DNA from: JBGCEZ01 sp045106735
GTDB lineage: Bacteria; Planctomycetota; Phycisphaerae; Phycisphaerales; SM1A02
DNA: 64,000 bases
Direction: 5' to 3'
Assembly (NCBI GenBank): GCA_045106735.1
Contig: JBGCEZ010000032.1
Coordinates: 14,203 to 78,202 of the forward strand
A program made the position numbers and the translations under genes. Each line of letters starts with the position of its first letter. Position 1 is the first letter of the stretch. Positions 32,931-41,852 of the stretch are shown one piece after another. Below the pieces are notes generated by a model. It had not been told where the DNA came from. It saw only the letters and a program-made list of their open reading frames with translations, and made no database searches.

Positions 32931-35390
32931 TCACCCAAATGCGGCCAGCGCGGTACCGGCAAACCACACGGCCACGGCCACCATCAGCATGCCCATCACC
33001 TGCTTGAGCAGGTCGCTGCCCTTGCCGGTGCGCGGCATCTTCTTGAGCAGTCCCGGGAAGGCCGTGAGGACGACGTACGGCGAGGCCATGCCAAAGCCCA
33101 TGACCACCAGCGTGCTGAAGGCGACGAACTTCGACTGCAGGGCGGCCCAGGCCAGCGTGGCTCCGAGCAGCGGGCCGGTGCACGGCGTCGACAGGATCGC
33201 GGTGAACACGCCCATGAAGAAGCTGCCACCGGAACTGTCGCCCGACGGGTTGAACATGTAGAGGAACTGCGGCAGCCGGATGGTGAACAGGCCCATCATG
33301 CCGATGCCCATCGCCAGAATGATCAGCGCGATGATGGCGTTGAGCCACCACGCCTGGAAGTGTTCACCCCAGGAAAGCTTGTCGATCCCGCCGACGAGGC
33401 CGGCCATGAACACGCCGAGCACCGCGTACAAGGCGACGATGCCGGCGCTGAAGATCAGGCCGAGGGCGAAGCACTTGGCCGGATGCTGGGCGTGCGACTG
33501 CAGCGAGAGGATCTTGATCGGAATCACCGGCAGGACGCACGGGGTGAAGTTCATGAGGAAGCCGGCGATGAACGCCAGAACCATCACGATCAGGATCGCA
33601 TTGGAGTCGATTCCGAACTCGAAGCCGAAGATGTCGAACGTGCTCTTGCCTTCGCCGCCGGCCCGTTGGTACTCGCCCTTGAGCGCGCTGATGACCGGTC
33701 CCGCGTTGGCGATCTGCCCGCTGATGGCGATCGGCGAGTCGACGGGCGTGTCGGCTTCGTAGACGGCGATCAGCGGAATCGAGTCGATCCCGGTGTCGAC
33801 CATCCGCTCGCGGCCCTCGGGAGCATCGTCCGGACCGGTGATGTCCACCTTGAACGCGGCCACGTCACCCTTCGAGAGCTCGGACACCGCCGGGGCACTC
33901 GCGCTGATGAGTCGCTCGTTCACCTGGCAATTGAGGCACCACTCGGCGGTGTACTTGATCAAGATCGTCTTGCCGTCGGCCCGGGCGGCCTCGAAGTCGG
34001 CGTGCGAGTAGTACACCCACGGCACGTTGGATTCGCTCGTGACGCCGCGGACGAACAGGAAGCCGATGGCCGTGACCGCCACCGCGATCACGCCGACGGC
34101 GGAGCGGACGAGAGGCTTCTCGGAAGCCTTGAGCGTTCCGACGACCATCCACAGCATGGCGAACGCCAAAATCGCGAGCGCGAGCCACCACTTCGCGGAC
34201 TTGGCCACGGTGGCGATGCTCATGCCCTTGTCCTTGCCTTCAACGCCGTCCGCCGTGGCAACATCCTCAGCCGGCTTGCGCTGCCGGTCGGCCTGGAAGG
34301 TCGCGGCGAACATCGCGTTGATGGCGGGGGGCACGCTGACCGAAGGTTCGCTGCCGGCGGGCCGCACGATCGCGGTGCCCGTGACTTGGAGCTCGGTCGG
34401 GTTCTCGCAGAGGCCCATCTCCTTGTCGCAGGCCTGATAGCCGATCGTCACGCTGATCGGCACGTCGCCGACCGCGGCATCGGCCGGAACCTCGACCGGA
34501 ATGATCACGACCGACTGGCCTTCGTAGCCCTTCTTCTCGTTGGGTTCGGGCCAGATCGTGTCGCCGATGACCCAGCCATCGGGGAGGTTGACCTGAATCG
34601 TGGTCGCGATGAATGGCGGGATGACCAGTCCGGTGCCCTGGCCGCCCTGCAGGTACCAGTTCGGCTCGACGTTCAGCACGACGCCGAGGTTCGCCAGGCG
34701 GCCGGCGAGCAGGTCGCCTTCGAACCAGGCGAGTTCCGCCTGGAGGCGCGAGTCCCCGTCAAAGCCGTTGGTTTCGGACACCGCGCCGACCGCAATCGTG
34801 CCGGAGAGCGACTGGGTGTCCGGGGGCAGACAGATCGAGTCGTCGCATGCCTGAAAGGTCACGCTGGCCGAGAACGGGACGGTCTCGCCGGCCGCTTCCG
34901 CCGGGGCGGTCACGGGGACCAGGACCTTGAGCGTGCCTTCGTAGCCGCGGAATCGGAGCTCGGCCCCGGGGGCGCCCAGGACGTACTGCTTGGCCGGCGG
35001 CCAGACGGGCGTTCCGGCGGTGAATCCTTCGGGCAGCGAGAGGACAACGTTGGTGGAGACGAATCCATCGGACTCTTCCCCGGAGCCTTCGCCGGCTTGG
35101 ACGTGCCAGTGCTTCAGCATGTCCAGCGTCACTTCGACGAAGCCCTCGCCGCCGGCCGGAATCGGATCCGGGTCGGTCATCGAGATCGTGACCTTCGGGC
35201 CGTCGTCGCCACCGCCGAAGCCGCCGAGCCCACCGAGTCCGCCGGGACCACCGGAGATCTGGGCCGCGGCCGAGGGCACGGCCAGCATCGCCACGGCCAC
35301 CATCGTGGGGGCGAGCAGGGCGATCAGTCGATCCGCCGCGCAACGAAGGAACGCGGCGGGAGACGAAACGTCGGGTCGATCGTGGGACAC
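32931..35390 (-). CDS. DsbD-like thiol:disulfide reductase with rearranged domains
   Basis: An 819-residue exported/membrane protein. Signal peptide (about 22-43), Gly-rich linker, then two DsbD alpha-like domains, each with a conserved Cys pair region (FQACDDSIC about 180-187; YQACDKEMGLC about 318-328). Next is one hydrophobic helix pair (about 385-440) and a thioredoxin-like domain with WCLNC (484-488). Last is a CcdA/DsbD-beta-like membrane domain of about six helices with FTPCVLP (about 617) and LSTPCTGP. In E. coli DsbD the order is alpha, membrane beta, thioredoxin gamma; here the thioredoxin lies before the membrane domain. It should pass electrons from cytoplasmic thioredoxin to extracytoplasmic thiols. 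It converges with the kinase gene and diverges from fliM. Confidence 0.85.
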   Translation of the reverse strand: MSHDRPDVSSPAAFLRCAADRLIALLAPTMVAVAMLAVPSAAAQISGGPGGLGGLGGFGGGDDGPKVTISMTDPDPIPAGGEGFVEVTLDMLKHWHVQAGEGSGEESDGFVSTNVVLSLPEGFTAGTPVWPPAKQYVLGAPGAELRFRGYEGTLKVLVPVTAPAEAAGETVPFSASVTFQACDDSICLPPDTQSLSGTIAVGAVSETNGFDGDSRLQAELAWFEGDLLAGRLANLGVVLNVEPNWYLQGGQGTGLVIPPFIATTIQVNLPDGWVIGDTIWPEPNEKKGYEGQSVVIIPVEVPADAAVGDVPISVTIGYQACDKEMGLCENPTELQVTGTAIVRPAGSEPSVSVPPAINAMFAATFQADRQRKPAEDVATADGVEGKDKGMSIATVAKSAKWWLALAILAFAMLWMVVGTLKASEKPLVRSAVGVIAVAVTAIGFLFVRGVTSESNVPWVYYSHADFEAARADGKTILIKYTAEWCLNCQVNERLISASAPAVSELSKGDVAAFKVDITGPDDAPEGRERMVDTGIDSIPLIAVYEADTPVDSPIAISGQIANAGPVISALKGEYQRAGGEGKSTFDIFGFEFGIDSNAILIVMVLAFIAGFLMNFTPCVLPVIPIKILSLQSHAQHPAKCFALGLIFSAGIVALYAVLGVFMAGLVGGIDKLSWGEHFQAWWLNAIIALIILAMGIGMMGLFTIRLPQFLYMFNPSGDSSGGSFFMGVFTAILSTPCTGPLLGATLAWAALQSKFVAFSTLVVMGFGMASPYVVLTAFPGLLKKMPRTGKGSDLLKQVMGMLMVAVAVWFAGTALAAFG

Positions 35391-35672
35391 CGTGGGCGAT
35401 CCTCAATCAAGGGGGAGCATTCGGCGGGGGCCGCCGGACGTCCGAAAACAGGGGTCAGACCGGGGAGGGGACCGATAACCGCCATGGGTACCGGGGCCGG
35501 GGACGCGCAGGATAGATGGATCCGGCCGCCTTGCCGATAGGGAATCGGTGAGGTCGGACGTCACCGGCCCGGGGACGTTCCCGGCTCTTCGTCACGAGTC
35601 CGTCGGCCACGCCGATTATTTCGTGGTTCGCCCCACACTGTCCGCCCTTCGGCCCGATCGGAGCATCCCGCC

Positions 35673-36695
35673 GTGAGTGACATGCTCGACCAATCGGACA
35701 TCGACGCCCTCTTGAGTTCGGTGGGCGATGACCTCGAAGAGGAGAAAGCGGTCAGCGGCGAGGGGCTGGTCTTCGGCCGCGAGCCGGGAGCCCGCGAAAA
35801 CGTCGACGTCCGTGAGTACGACTTTCGCCGGCCCGAGCGGATCAGCAAGGACCAGATGCGGGCCCTGCAGACGCTGCACGACACGTTCGCGCGGAACTTC
35901 AGTGCGGCGATGAGCGGCTTTCTGCGGACGATCGTCGAAGTCCGGATCGCGATGGCCGAGCAGATGACGTACCAGGAGTTCATCGCTGGCCTCCCGAACC
36001 CCACGAGCTTCAATCTGATCGAGGCCGACGAGCTCGACGGGCAGATCTGCCTCGAGCTTTCGCCGCTCATCATCTATCCGGTGATCGACCGCCTGCTCGG
36101 TGGGTCCAACCAAGAGCTGTTCATCCCGCAGCGGCCGATGACGTTGATCGAGATTCGCCTGATCAAGAAGATCCTCAACCGCGGAATGGAAGCCTTGAGC
36201 GAGGCCTGGGAGGGCGTGAAGCCGCTCAAGTTCTCCCTCGGCGAGATGGAATCGAATCCGCAGATCATGCAGATCGTGCCGCCCAACGAAGTGGTCGTGG
36301 TCATCAGCTTTGAAATCAAGATGGCCAACCGGGCCGGCACCATGAGCCTCTGCTTCCCGTTCAACGTGATCGAGCCGCTGATCGAAGACATCAGTGAGCA
36401 GAACTGGTTCAGCTCCGCCAAGCAGGGCGAGCGAGACCGCTTCAAGCACGAGATCGGCGAGCGGATCTCTGACGTCCGCGTGGAGGTCGACGGGGTGCTG
36501 GCCGAGACGACCCTCAGCCTGTCCGAAGTCCAATCGCTGGCCGTCGGCGACATCATTTCGACGGAGAAGCGGGCCTCGGCCCCGGTGGTGCTGCGGGCCG
36601 AGGGCAATCCCAAGTTCCTGGCCAACATTGGCCAGCATCGTGGCCGCAGGGCGTTGCGGATCATCCGGGCCATCGAGACGGGGGACCGAGTCTGA
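35673..36695 (+). CDS. fliM: Flagellar motor switch protein FliM
   Basis: A 340-residue flagellar C-ring protein. The CheY-P-binding peptide at the very N-terminus (MLDQSDIDALLSS) matches the LSQxEIDALL consensus. The middle domain (ALQTLHDTFARNFSAAMS, LIEADELDGQICLELSP, IDRLLGGSN) and the C-terminal SpoA/FliN-like domain (TTLSLSEVQSLAVGDII) are complete. GTG 35673 has GGAG 9 nt upstream; ATG 35682 is an alternative that still includes the CheY motif. It switches motor rotation. It is an orphan here: no other flagellar gene is in the window. It implies a motile stage. Confidence 0.96.
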   Translation: MSDMLDQSDIDALLSSVGDDLEEEKAVSGEGLVFGREPGARENVDVREYDFRRPERISKDQMRALQTLHDTFARNFSAAMSGFLRTIVEVRIAMAEQMTYQEFIAGLPNPTSFNLIEADELDGQICLELSPLIIYPVIDRLLGGSNQELFIPQRPMTLIEIRLIKKILNRGMEALSEAWEGVKPLKFSLGEMESNPQIMQIVPPNEVVVVISFEIKMANRAGTMSLCFPFNVIEPLIEDISEQNWFSSAKQGERDRFKHEIGERISDVRVEVDGVLAETTLSLSEVQSLAVGDIISTEKRASAPVVLRAEGNPKFLANIGQHRGRRALRIIRAIETGDRV

Positions 36696-36770
36696 GTCCA
36701 CCGACGAGCCGTGGTGCGCGTTTGGCTCGCAAATATGCGCAAACGATGGTTCGGGCGCCGGCCGCCCACG

Positions 36771-36800
36771 TTGACACCCCTCGAAGGCCGGAGATACACT
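36771..36800 (+). promoter_or_regulatory. Sigma-70-type promoter for the nusA operon
   Basis: A perfect -35 TTGACA (36771-36776) and a -10 TACACT (36795-36800), with an 18-bp spacer. It is the best promoter match I found in the window, and the next gene downstream on this strand is nusA. Confidence 0.6.
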
Positions 36801-37109
36801 CTCGCTTCGGTGATCGGACCAGCTACCGGCTTGGTCGCGCGCTCCCGGTGCCGCTTGGCATTGCGGTTTGGCCCCCACTCAGGGGACTGAGCCACTTCCA
36901 GCGACGTCGGAATCCGTGCGGGCCTGTGTGGTCGCTGCCCCTTCGCCTTCCTGCTTCCGGGTGCGGTACCCGGAACGTTCGACCCGTTGATCGGGGTCCC
37001 GCATGGCTCGAAACATGAACCAGCTCGACCTCTTTCATGGCCGCGGAGTCCGGCGGTGATCTGACTGGCCCTGTCCAGTTCGGTCGGCCGGTTGCCATGG
37101 CCAGGCGGG

Positions 37110-37151
37110 TCACGGGCGGTTCTCTGGAACCGGTTCGTGATTTTTCGTTTT
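37110..37151 (+). terminator. Intrinsic terminator/attenuator in the nusA leader
   Basis: TCACG and CGTGA form an outer stem; CGGTTC and GAACCG form an inner 6-bp stem with a 4-nt loop. TTTTTCGTTTTT follows at once. It is the cleanest Rho-independent terminator in the window. As it lies downstream of the promoter-like site and just before nusA, it is likely to attenuate nusA rather than end fliM alone. Confidence 0.75.
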
Positions 37152-37257
37152 TGATTCCCGCGGGTGGCCCGCCACAACGACCGGAACTGCTGGCCGCCGC
37201 CAACCTGACGATTCCCGCCAACGGCGGCACTCGTCGACAACTCGGCAACCGAACACC

Positions 37258-38709
37258 ATGAACAGCGACACGCTCCGCATCCTCGACTCCATCGCCCGTG
37301 AACGAAACATCGAGCGCGAGGTCCTTATCCGGGACCTCGAGCAGGCGATGGTGTCGGCCGCTCGCAAGCACTTCAACAGCTTGGACACCGAGGAGTTCGG
37401 CTGCCGGATGGATCCGATCTCCGGTCAGATCACGCTGTGGCGGAACCACCAGTCGACCGAGATTGGCGGCGAGCCGACCCGCGAAGAGATCAGCCTTGAA
37501 AGCCTTGGGCGCATTCCCGCCCAAACGGCCAAGCAGGTCATGATCCAGAAGTTCCGCGAAGACGAACGCAACAGTTTGCTCGACGAGTTCGGCAAGCGGC
37601 AGGGCGAAATCGTCACCGGCGTCGCGCATCGCTACGAAGGTGGAGCGCTGGTTGTCCAGGTCGACCGGGCCGAGGGCTTCATGCCCCGCTCGGAGCAGAT
37701 TCCGACCGAGCAGTTCCACGCCGGCGATCGCGTTCGCTGCCTGATCCTGGACGTGCGTGAAGCCGGGAGCCAGGTCAAGATCGTCCTGAGCCGCCGCAAC
37801 AACGACTTCATCCGCCGGCTCTTCGAAGCCGAGGTCCCGGAAGTCGCCGAACGCGTGATCGAGATCAAGGCCATGGCCCGCGAGGCCGGCTTCCGCACCA
37901 AGATCGCGGTGTCCTCCATCGACTCCAAGGTCGACCCGGTTGGCGCGTGCGTCGGTGTCCGCGGCAGCCGCATCAAGAACATCGTTGACGAGCTCGGCGG
38001 CGAGAAGCTGGACATCGTCCGGTGGAATGAGTCGAGCCAGATCCTGATCGCCAATGCCCTGAAGCCCGCAGAAGTCGAGGACGTGAGCCTCTGCTTCGAG
38101 CTCGGCCGCGGCACCGTGATCGTCCGCGAGGATCAGCTTTCGCTGGCCATCGGCCGGCGCGGCCAGAACGTGCGGCTCGCCGCCCGCCTGACGGGTTGGG
38201 ACCTCGATGTGCTGACGCCGCAGGAATTCGGCAAGGGCCTGGAGATTCTCCAGGAGACCCTGGGAGCGGTCGAAGGCGTCACGCCCGAGATGCTCGACCG
38301 GATGGCGGCCCTCGGCCTCATCAGTGTGTACGACGTCGAAGAAGTCGGCGTCGAGACTCTGGTCCAAGAGGTTGGCGTCTCCGCCGAGGCGGCGGAAGTC
38401 GCGGTCGACACATGCTCGGCCCGGGTCAAGGTGCTCACCGAGCAGCAGGCCATCGAGAAGGCCGAAGAAGAGAAGCGGAAGGCCGAAGAGACCGCCGCTG
38501 CCGATGGCATTCTGGCCGACGGCAGTGGAGTGGCGGCCGCCGCCAGCATCCTCGGGGACGGACCGCCGGCGAATGCCGAGTCGGATCGGGCCGCCGAAGA
38601 TGCCGCCACGTCGATCCTGAGCGGCGACGCTCCGGCCGGCGATACACCGAGCCCCGAAGGGACGACCGACGAGGCCGTCACGCGGGAAGGACCGGCGGCG
38701 ACCGCGTAG
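37258..38709 (+). CDS. nusA: Transcription termination/antitermination factor NusA
   Basis: A 483-residue NusA. The N-terminal RNA polymerase-binding domain (residues 1-125), the S1 domain (about 133-205, GEIVTGVAHRYEGGALVV), KH1 (VGACVGVRGSRIKNIVDELGGEKLDIV) and KH2 (LAIGRRGQNVRLAARLTGWDLDV) are all present. One helix-hairpin-helix-like repeat follows (about 350-400) before a disordered acidic tail. It binds RNA polymerase and nascent RNA to modulate pausing, termination and antitermination. It starts a translation/transcription operon with infB and rbfA. An intrinsic terminator in its leader suggests that NusA levels feed back on its own transcription. Confidence 0.97.
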   Translation: MNSDTLRILDSIARERNIEREVLIRDLEQAMVSAARKHFNSLDTEEFGCRMDPISGQITLWRNHQSTEIGGEPTREEISLESLGRIPAQTAKQVMIQKFREDERNSLLDEFGKRQGEIVTGVAHRYEGGALVVQVDRAEGFMPRSEQIPTEQFHAGDRVRCLILDVREAGSQVKIVLSRRNNDFIRRLFEAEVPEVAERVIEIKAMAREAGFRTKIAVSSIDSKVDPVGACVGVRGSRIKNIVDELGGEKLDIVRWNESSQILIANALKPAEVEDVSLCFELGRGTVIVREDQLSLAIGRRGQNVRLAARLTGWDLDVLTPQEFGKGLEILQETLGAVEGVTPEMLDRMAALGLISVYDVEEVGVETLVQEVGVSAEAAEVAVDTCSARVKVLTEQQAIEKAEEEKRKAEETAAADGILADGSGVAAAASILGDGPPANAESDRAAEDAATSILSGDAPAGDTPSPEGTTDEAVTREGPAATA

Positions 38710-38885
38710 TGGTACGTGCCCGCCGATTCGCCGGATGGCGAATGTTGGCGGTCCCGGTTTGGCCGGGGAGCGGGGGGGATCGTTGGTGACGGGTGTCACC
38801 GACGGACGACGGGATGCTTCCCGTCGTGAAGGATGATCGATGATGTCGGGTCAGCCCAGATGGCTGATCCGACGTGGAGAGACTC

Positions 38886-41834
38886 GTGGCGAAGAAGGCC
38901 TTGCGCGTCCATCAACTGGCCAAGCAGCTGAATGTGTCCTCGAAGGACATTGTCAGCAAGTGCGAAGCCGAGAGCATTCCCGGCATCACCAACCACATGT
39001 CGGCGGTCAGTCTCGGCTTGGCCGCGACGATCACCGAGTGGTTCGGCGATGCGGGCGACGGTGGCACGGCCACGGCGGTGGAAACCGCCCCGCCGGTCGA
39101 CGTCGAAGCCGTGCGCAAGCGCGCGGCCAAGAAGAAGGCGGCCCCGCGGAAGGCCAAGGCGGCTGAGACGCCGGCCGACGCGCCCGCTGAGGCAGTGGTC
39201 GAAGCGCCCGCCGAACCGGCCACTCCGGTGGCGGCTGCCCCCGCGGCCCCGCCGGCGGACGCCCCGCCAGCCAGCGCCCCGCCAGCCAGTGCGCCCGAAG
39301 CTCCCGCACCCGGTGCGGCTGATCCGCCCGCGACGGACGCCCCCGCGGCTCCGAGTGCGCCGGCCGCCGCGCCCAAGCCGATCTCGGCGCCGAAGGTCAT
39401 TCCGGTCACGCCGGCTGCCTCGGCTCCGGCCGCGCCCGGGACGCCTTCACCGGCTCCGGTTCCTAGCGCCGCTCCGGGTGCCGCCCCCGGCAGCGTTCCT
39501 CCTGGGGCAGCTCCGTCGGTCGCCGCGTCGGCCGACGAAGACTCTCCGCAGCAGAACGTCCCGGATCGCCCCAAGGTCATCACGCCGGCGGGCCCGATCC
39601 TGAGCCGGCCCAAGGAAACCAAGCTGGCCGGTCCCAAGGTCGTGCGCATCGAAGCGCCCGAGCCGGATCGCCCACCGCGCACCCGTCGCCCCGACGGCCC
39701 CATGCGGGGCGGTCCCCGCGGTGGTCGCGGTGCCGGCGTCGCCCCGATGGAAATGCCGCCGATGCCCGGCGAGCGTGGACCCGGCGGTGGCGTGGGCGGT
39801 GGTGCATCGCGCCGCAACAAGCGTCGCAGCACGACGACGACGGGTCGGCCCGAGGGTCGGACCGGTCGTGCCGCCGTCGGCGGCGGTGGTGCCAAGCCGT
39901 TCAACTGGCGTGAGCAGGACCTGCGAGAGCGCGAGCTTCGCATCCAGCGGGCGTCGGGCCTCATTCGTGGTGCCCGTCGCGACAGCCAGAAGAAGAGCGG
40001 CGGCGGCCATCGCGCCACGTCGGCGGCCCAGACCGGCGGTGCCGTGACGGTGCAGGAGCCGATCACCATCAAGGGCCTGTCGCTTGCGACCGGCGTGAAG
40101 GTGAACGACATCATCCGCCGCATGGTCAAGCTTGGTCTGCCGATGTCGATGCCCGACTCGGTGATCGAAGGCGAGATGGCCCAGGAGATCATGCTCGAGT
40201 GGTCGATCGAACTCGAAGTCATCGAGTTCAAGACGGCTGAAGAGCAGATCGCTGAGTCGTTCGAGCAGCGAGCGATGGTCAACGAGCAGTCACGTTCGCC
40301 CGTCGTCACCATTCTCGGCCACGTCGACCACGGCAAGACGACCCTGCTCGACACGATCCGCAAGGCCAACGTGGCCGGTGGCGAAGCCGGCGGCATCACC
40401 CAGGCGACCAGCGCGTTCCGCGTGCCGGTGCAGATCGGTGAAGACGCCAAGGAAGGTGGTCGCGTCATCACCTTCATCGATACGCCGGGCCACGAAGCGT
40501 TTACCGAGATGCGTTCGCGCGGCGCCAAGGTCACCGACGTTGTCGTGCTGGTGGTTGCCGCCGACGACGGTGTCATGCCGCAGACCATCGAGTCGATCAA
40601 CCACGCCAAGGCGGCCGAAGTGCCGATCATCGTGGCGTTGAACAAGATCGATAAGCCGGAGGCGACCGAGGCCAACATCACCCGAATCCTCGGCCAGTTG
40701 GCCGAGCAAGGGCTGAACCCGACCGAGTGGGGTGGCAGCACGGAAGTCATCCGGATTGCCGCGCTCAAGGGCGAGGGCATCCAGGACCTCCTGGAAGTGC
40801 TCGACCTCCAGGCCCAGATTCTCGAACTCACCGCCGACTTCGGCGGACGGTCCGAGGGCACGGTCATCGAGGCGCAGCTTGTCGAAGGCCGCGGGCCGGT
40901 GGCTCGCATCCTCGTCCAGCAGGGCAAGCTCAAGAAGGGTGACTACGTCGTCATCGGACGGGCCTACGGGCGCGTGCGCGACATCGTTGACGATCGCGGG
41001 CAGCGGGTGAAGGAGGCCGAGCCGTCCTTCCCCATCGCCATCAGCGGTATCAACGAGGTGCCGGACGCCGGCGACAAGTTCTACGTCGTCAAGAACCAGC
41101 GCGAGGCAGAAGCCGCGGCGGGCGAGCGCAAGCATCAGGAACGCGAGAAGTCGCTGGCCACCGAGAAGGTGACGCTGGACAACATCTTCGACCACCTGAA
41201 GACGCAGGGCCGCAAGGAACTGCCGCTCATCGTCAAGGCGGACGTGCAGGGCTCGCTCGAGACCTTGCGGGCGCAGCTCCCGAAGATCGGTTCGGAAGAA
41301 GTGGCCACCGTCATCAAGCACGCGGCCGTCGGCGGCGTCAACGAGGCGGACATCCAGTTGGCCGAGGCGTCGGGGGCGATCATCGTCGGCTTCAACGTCA
41401 CGGCTCCGGGCCGGGCCCGCAAGCTGGCCGAGCAGAAGGGCGTGGAGCTTCGGTTCTACGACGTCATCTACGACCTGACCGACGATGTGACACAGGCGGC
41501 CGAAGGCCTCCTCGAGCCGGAGCTCAAGCTTGAGGTCCTGGGCCACGCCGAGGTCAAGCAGGTCTTCAAGATCAGCAAGGTCGGCAGCGTTGCCGGTTGC
41601 TACGTCACCGACGGTGTCATTCGTCGCGACGCGCAGATTCGCGTGACCCGCGACAACATCGTCATCGAGAAGGACCGCCGCCTGGTGGTGCTCAAGCGAT
41701 TCAAGGACGAGGCCAAGGAAGTCAATGCCGGCCAGGAGTGCGGCATGCGGATCGACGGTTACGACGACATTCGCGAAGGCGATGTGCTCGAGTGCTACCT
41801 CACCAAGGAGGTGCGCCGAACGCTGAATGGCTGA
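38886..41834 (+). CDS. infB: Translation initiation factor IF-2
   Basis: A 982-residue IF-2. The N-terminal IF2N helix domain (KKALRVHQLAKQLNVSSKDIVSKC) is followed by a long Ala/Pro-rich linker (about 60-230) and a Gly/Arg-rich segment. The GTPase domain has G1 GHVDHGKTT (about 478-486), DTPGHEAF and NKIDKPEA. Domains II, III and IV follow to the C-terminus, with the conserved VIRRDAQIRVTRDNIVI. It positions initiator fMet-tRNA on the 30S subunit. GTG 38886 is chosen because GGAG lies 8 nt upstream and the product begins VAKKALRVH; a GTG at 38874 is possible. It belongs to the nusA operon, with 176 bp after nusA. Confidence 0.97.
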   Translation: MAKKALRVHQLAKQLNVSSKDIVSKCEAESIPGITNHMSAVSLGLAATITEWFGDAGDGGTATAVETAPPVDVEAVRKRAAKKKAAPRKAKAAETPADAPAEAVVEAPAEPATPVAAAPAAPPADAPPASAPPASAPEAPAPGAADPPATDAPAAPSAPAAAPKPISAPKVIPVTPAASAPAAPGTPSPAPVPSAAPGAAPGSVPPGAAPSVAASADEDSPQQNVPDRPKVITPAGPILSRPKETKLAGPKVVRIEAPEPDRPPRTRRPDGPMRGGPRGGRGAGVAPMEMPPMPGERGPGGGVGGGASRRNKRRSTTTTGRPEGRTGRAAVGGGGAKPFNWREQDLRERELRIQRASGLIRGARRDSQKKSGGGHRATSAAQTGGAVTVQEPITIKGLSLATGVKVNDIIRRMVKLGLPMSMPDSVIEGEMAQEIMLEWSIELEVIEFKTAEEQIAESFEQRAMVNEQSRSPVVTILGHVDHGKTTLLDTIRKANVAGGEAGGITQATSAFRVPVQIGEDAKEGGRVITFIDTPGHEAFTEMRSRGAKVTDVVVLVVAADDGVMPQTIESINHAKAAEVPIIVALNKIDKPEATEANITRILGQLAEQGLNPTEWGGSTEVIRIAALKGEGIQDLLEVLDLQAQILELTADFGGRSEGTVIEAQLVEGRGPVARILVQQGKLKKGDYVVIGRAYGRVRDIVDDRGQRVKEAEPSFPIAISGINEVPDAGDKFYVVKNQREAEAAAGERKHQEREKSLATEKVTLDNIFDHLKTQGRKELPLIVKADVQGSLETLRAQLPKIGSEEVATVIKHAAVGGVNEADIQLAEASGAIIVGFNVTAPGRARKLAEQKGVELRFYDVIYDLTDDVTQAAEGLLEPELKLEVLGHAEVKQVFKISKVGSVAGCYVTDGVIRRDAQIRVTRDNIVIEKDRRLVVLKRFKDEAKEVNAGQECGMRIDGYDDIREGDVLECYLTKEVRRTLNG

Positions 41835-41852
41835 TTCGGAGCAACACCAGGG

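Larger units (their letters stand above)
36696..37257 (+). other. 562-bp nusA leader region without a gene
   Basis: Between fliM and nusA there is no credible ORF. The region holds a promoter-like sequence near its left part (36771-36800), several weaker inverted repeats and an intrinsic terminator (37110-37151) 107 bp before nusA. rimP, which often precedes nusA, is not here. Transcripts from the promoter would have a leader of about 450 nt. Confidence 0.7.

Noticed and set aside
32862..35540. An 892-codon open frame antisense to the DsbD-like gene
   Set aside because: Arg/His/Gly/Asp-rich with no family features; it mirrors the minus-strand gene codon by codon.
38710..38885. A gene or regulatory RNA between nusA and infB
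   Set aside because: 176 bp with no open frame of substance and no strong hairpin; probably only a spacer.
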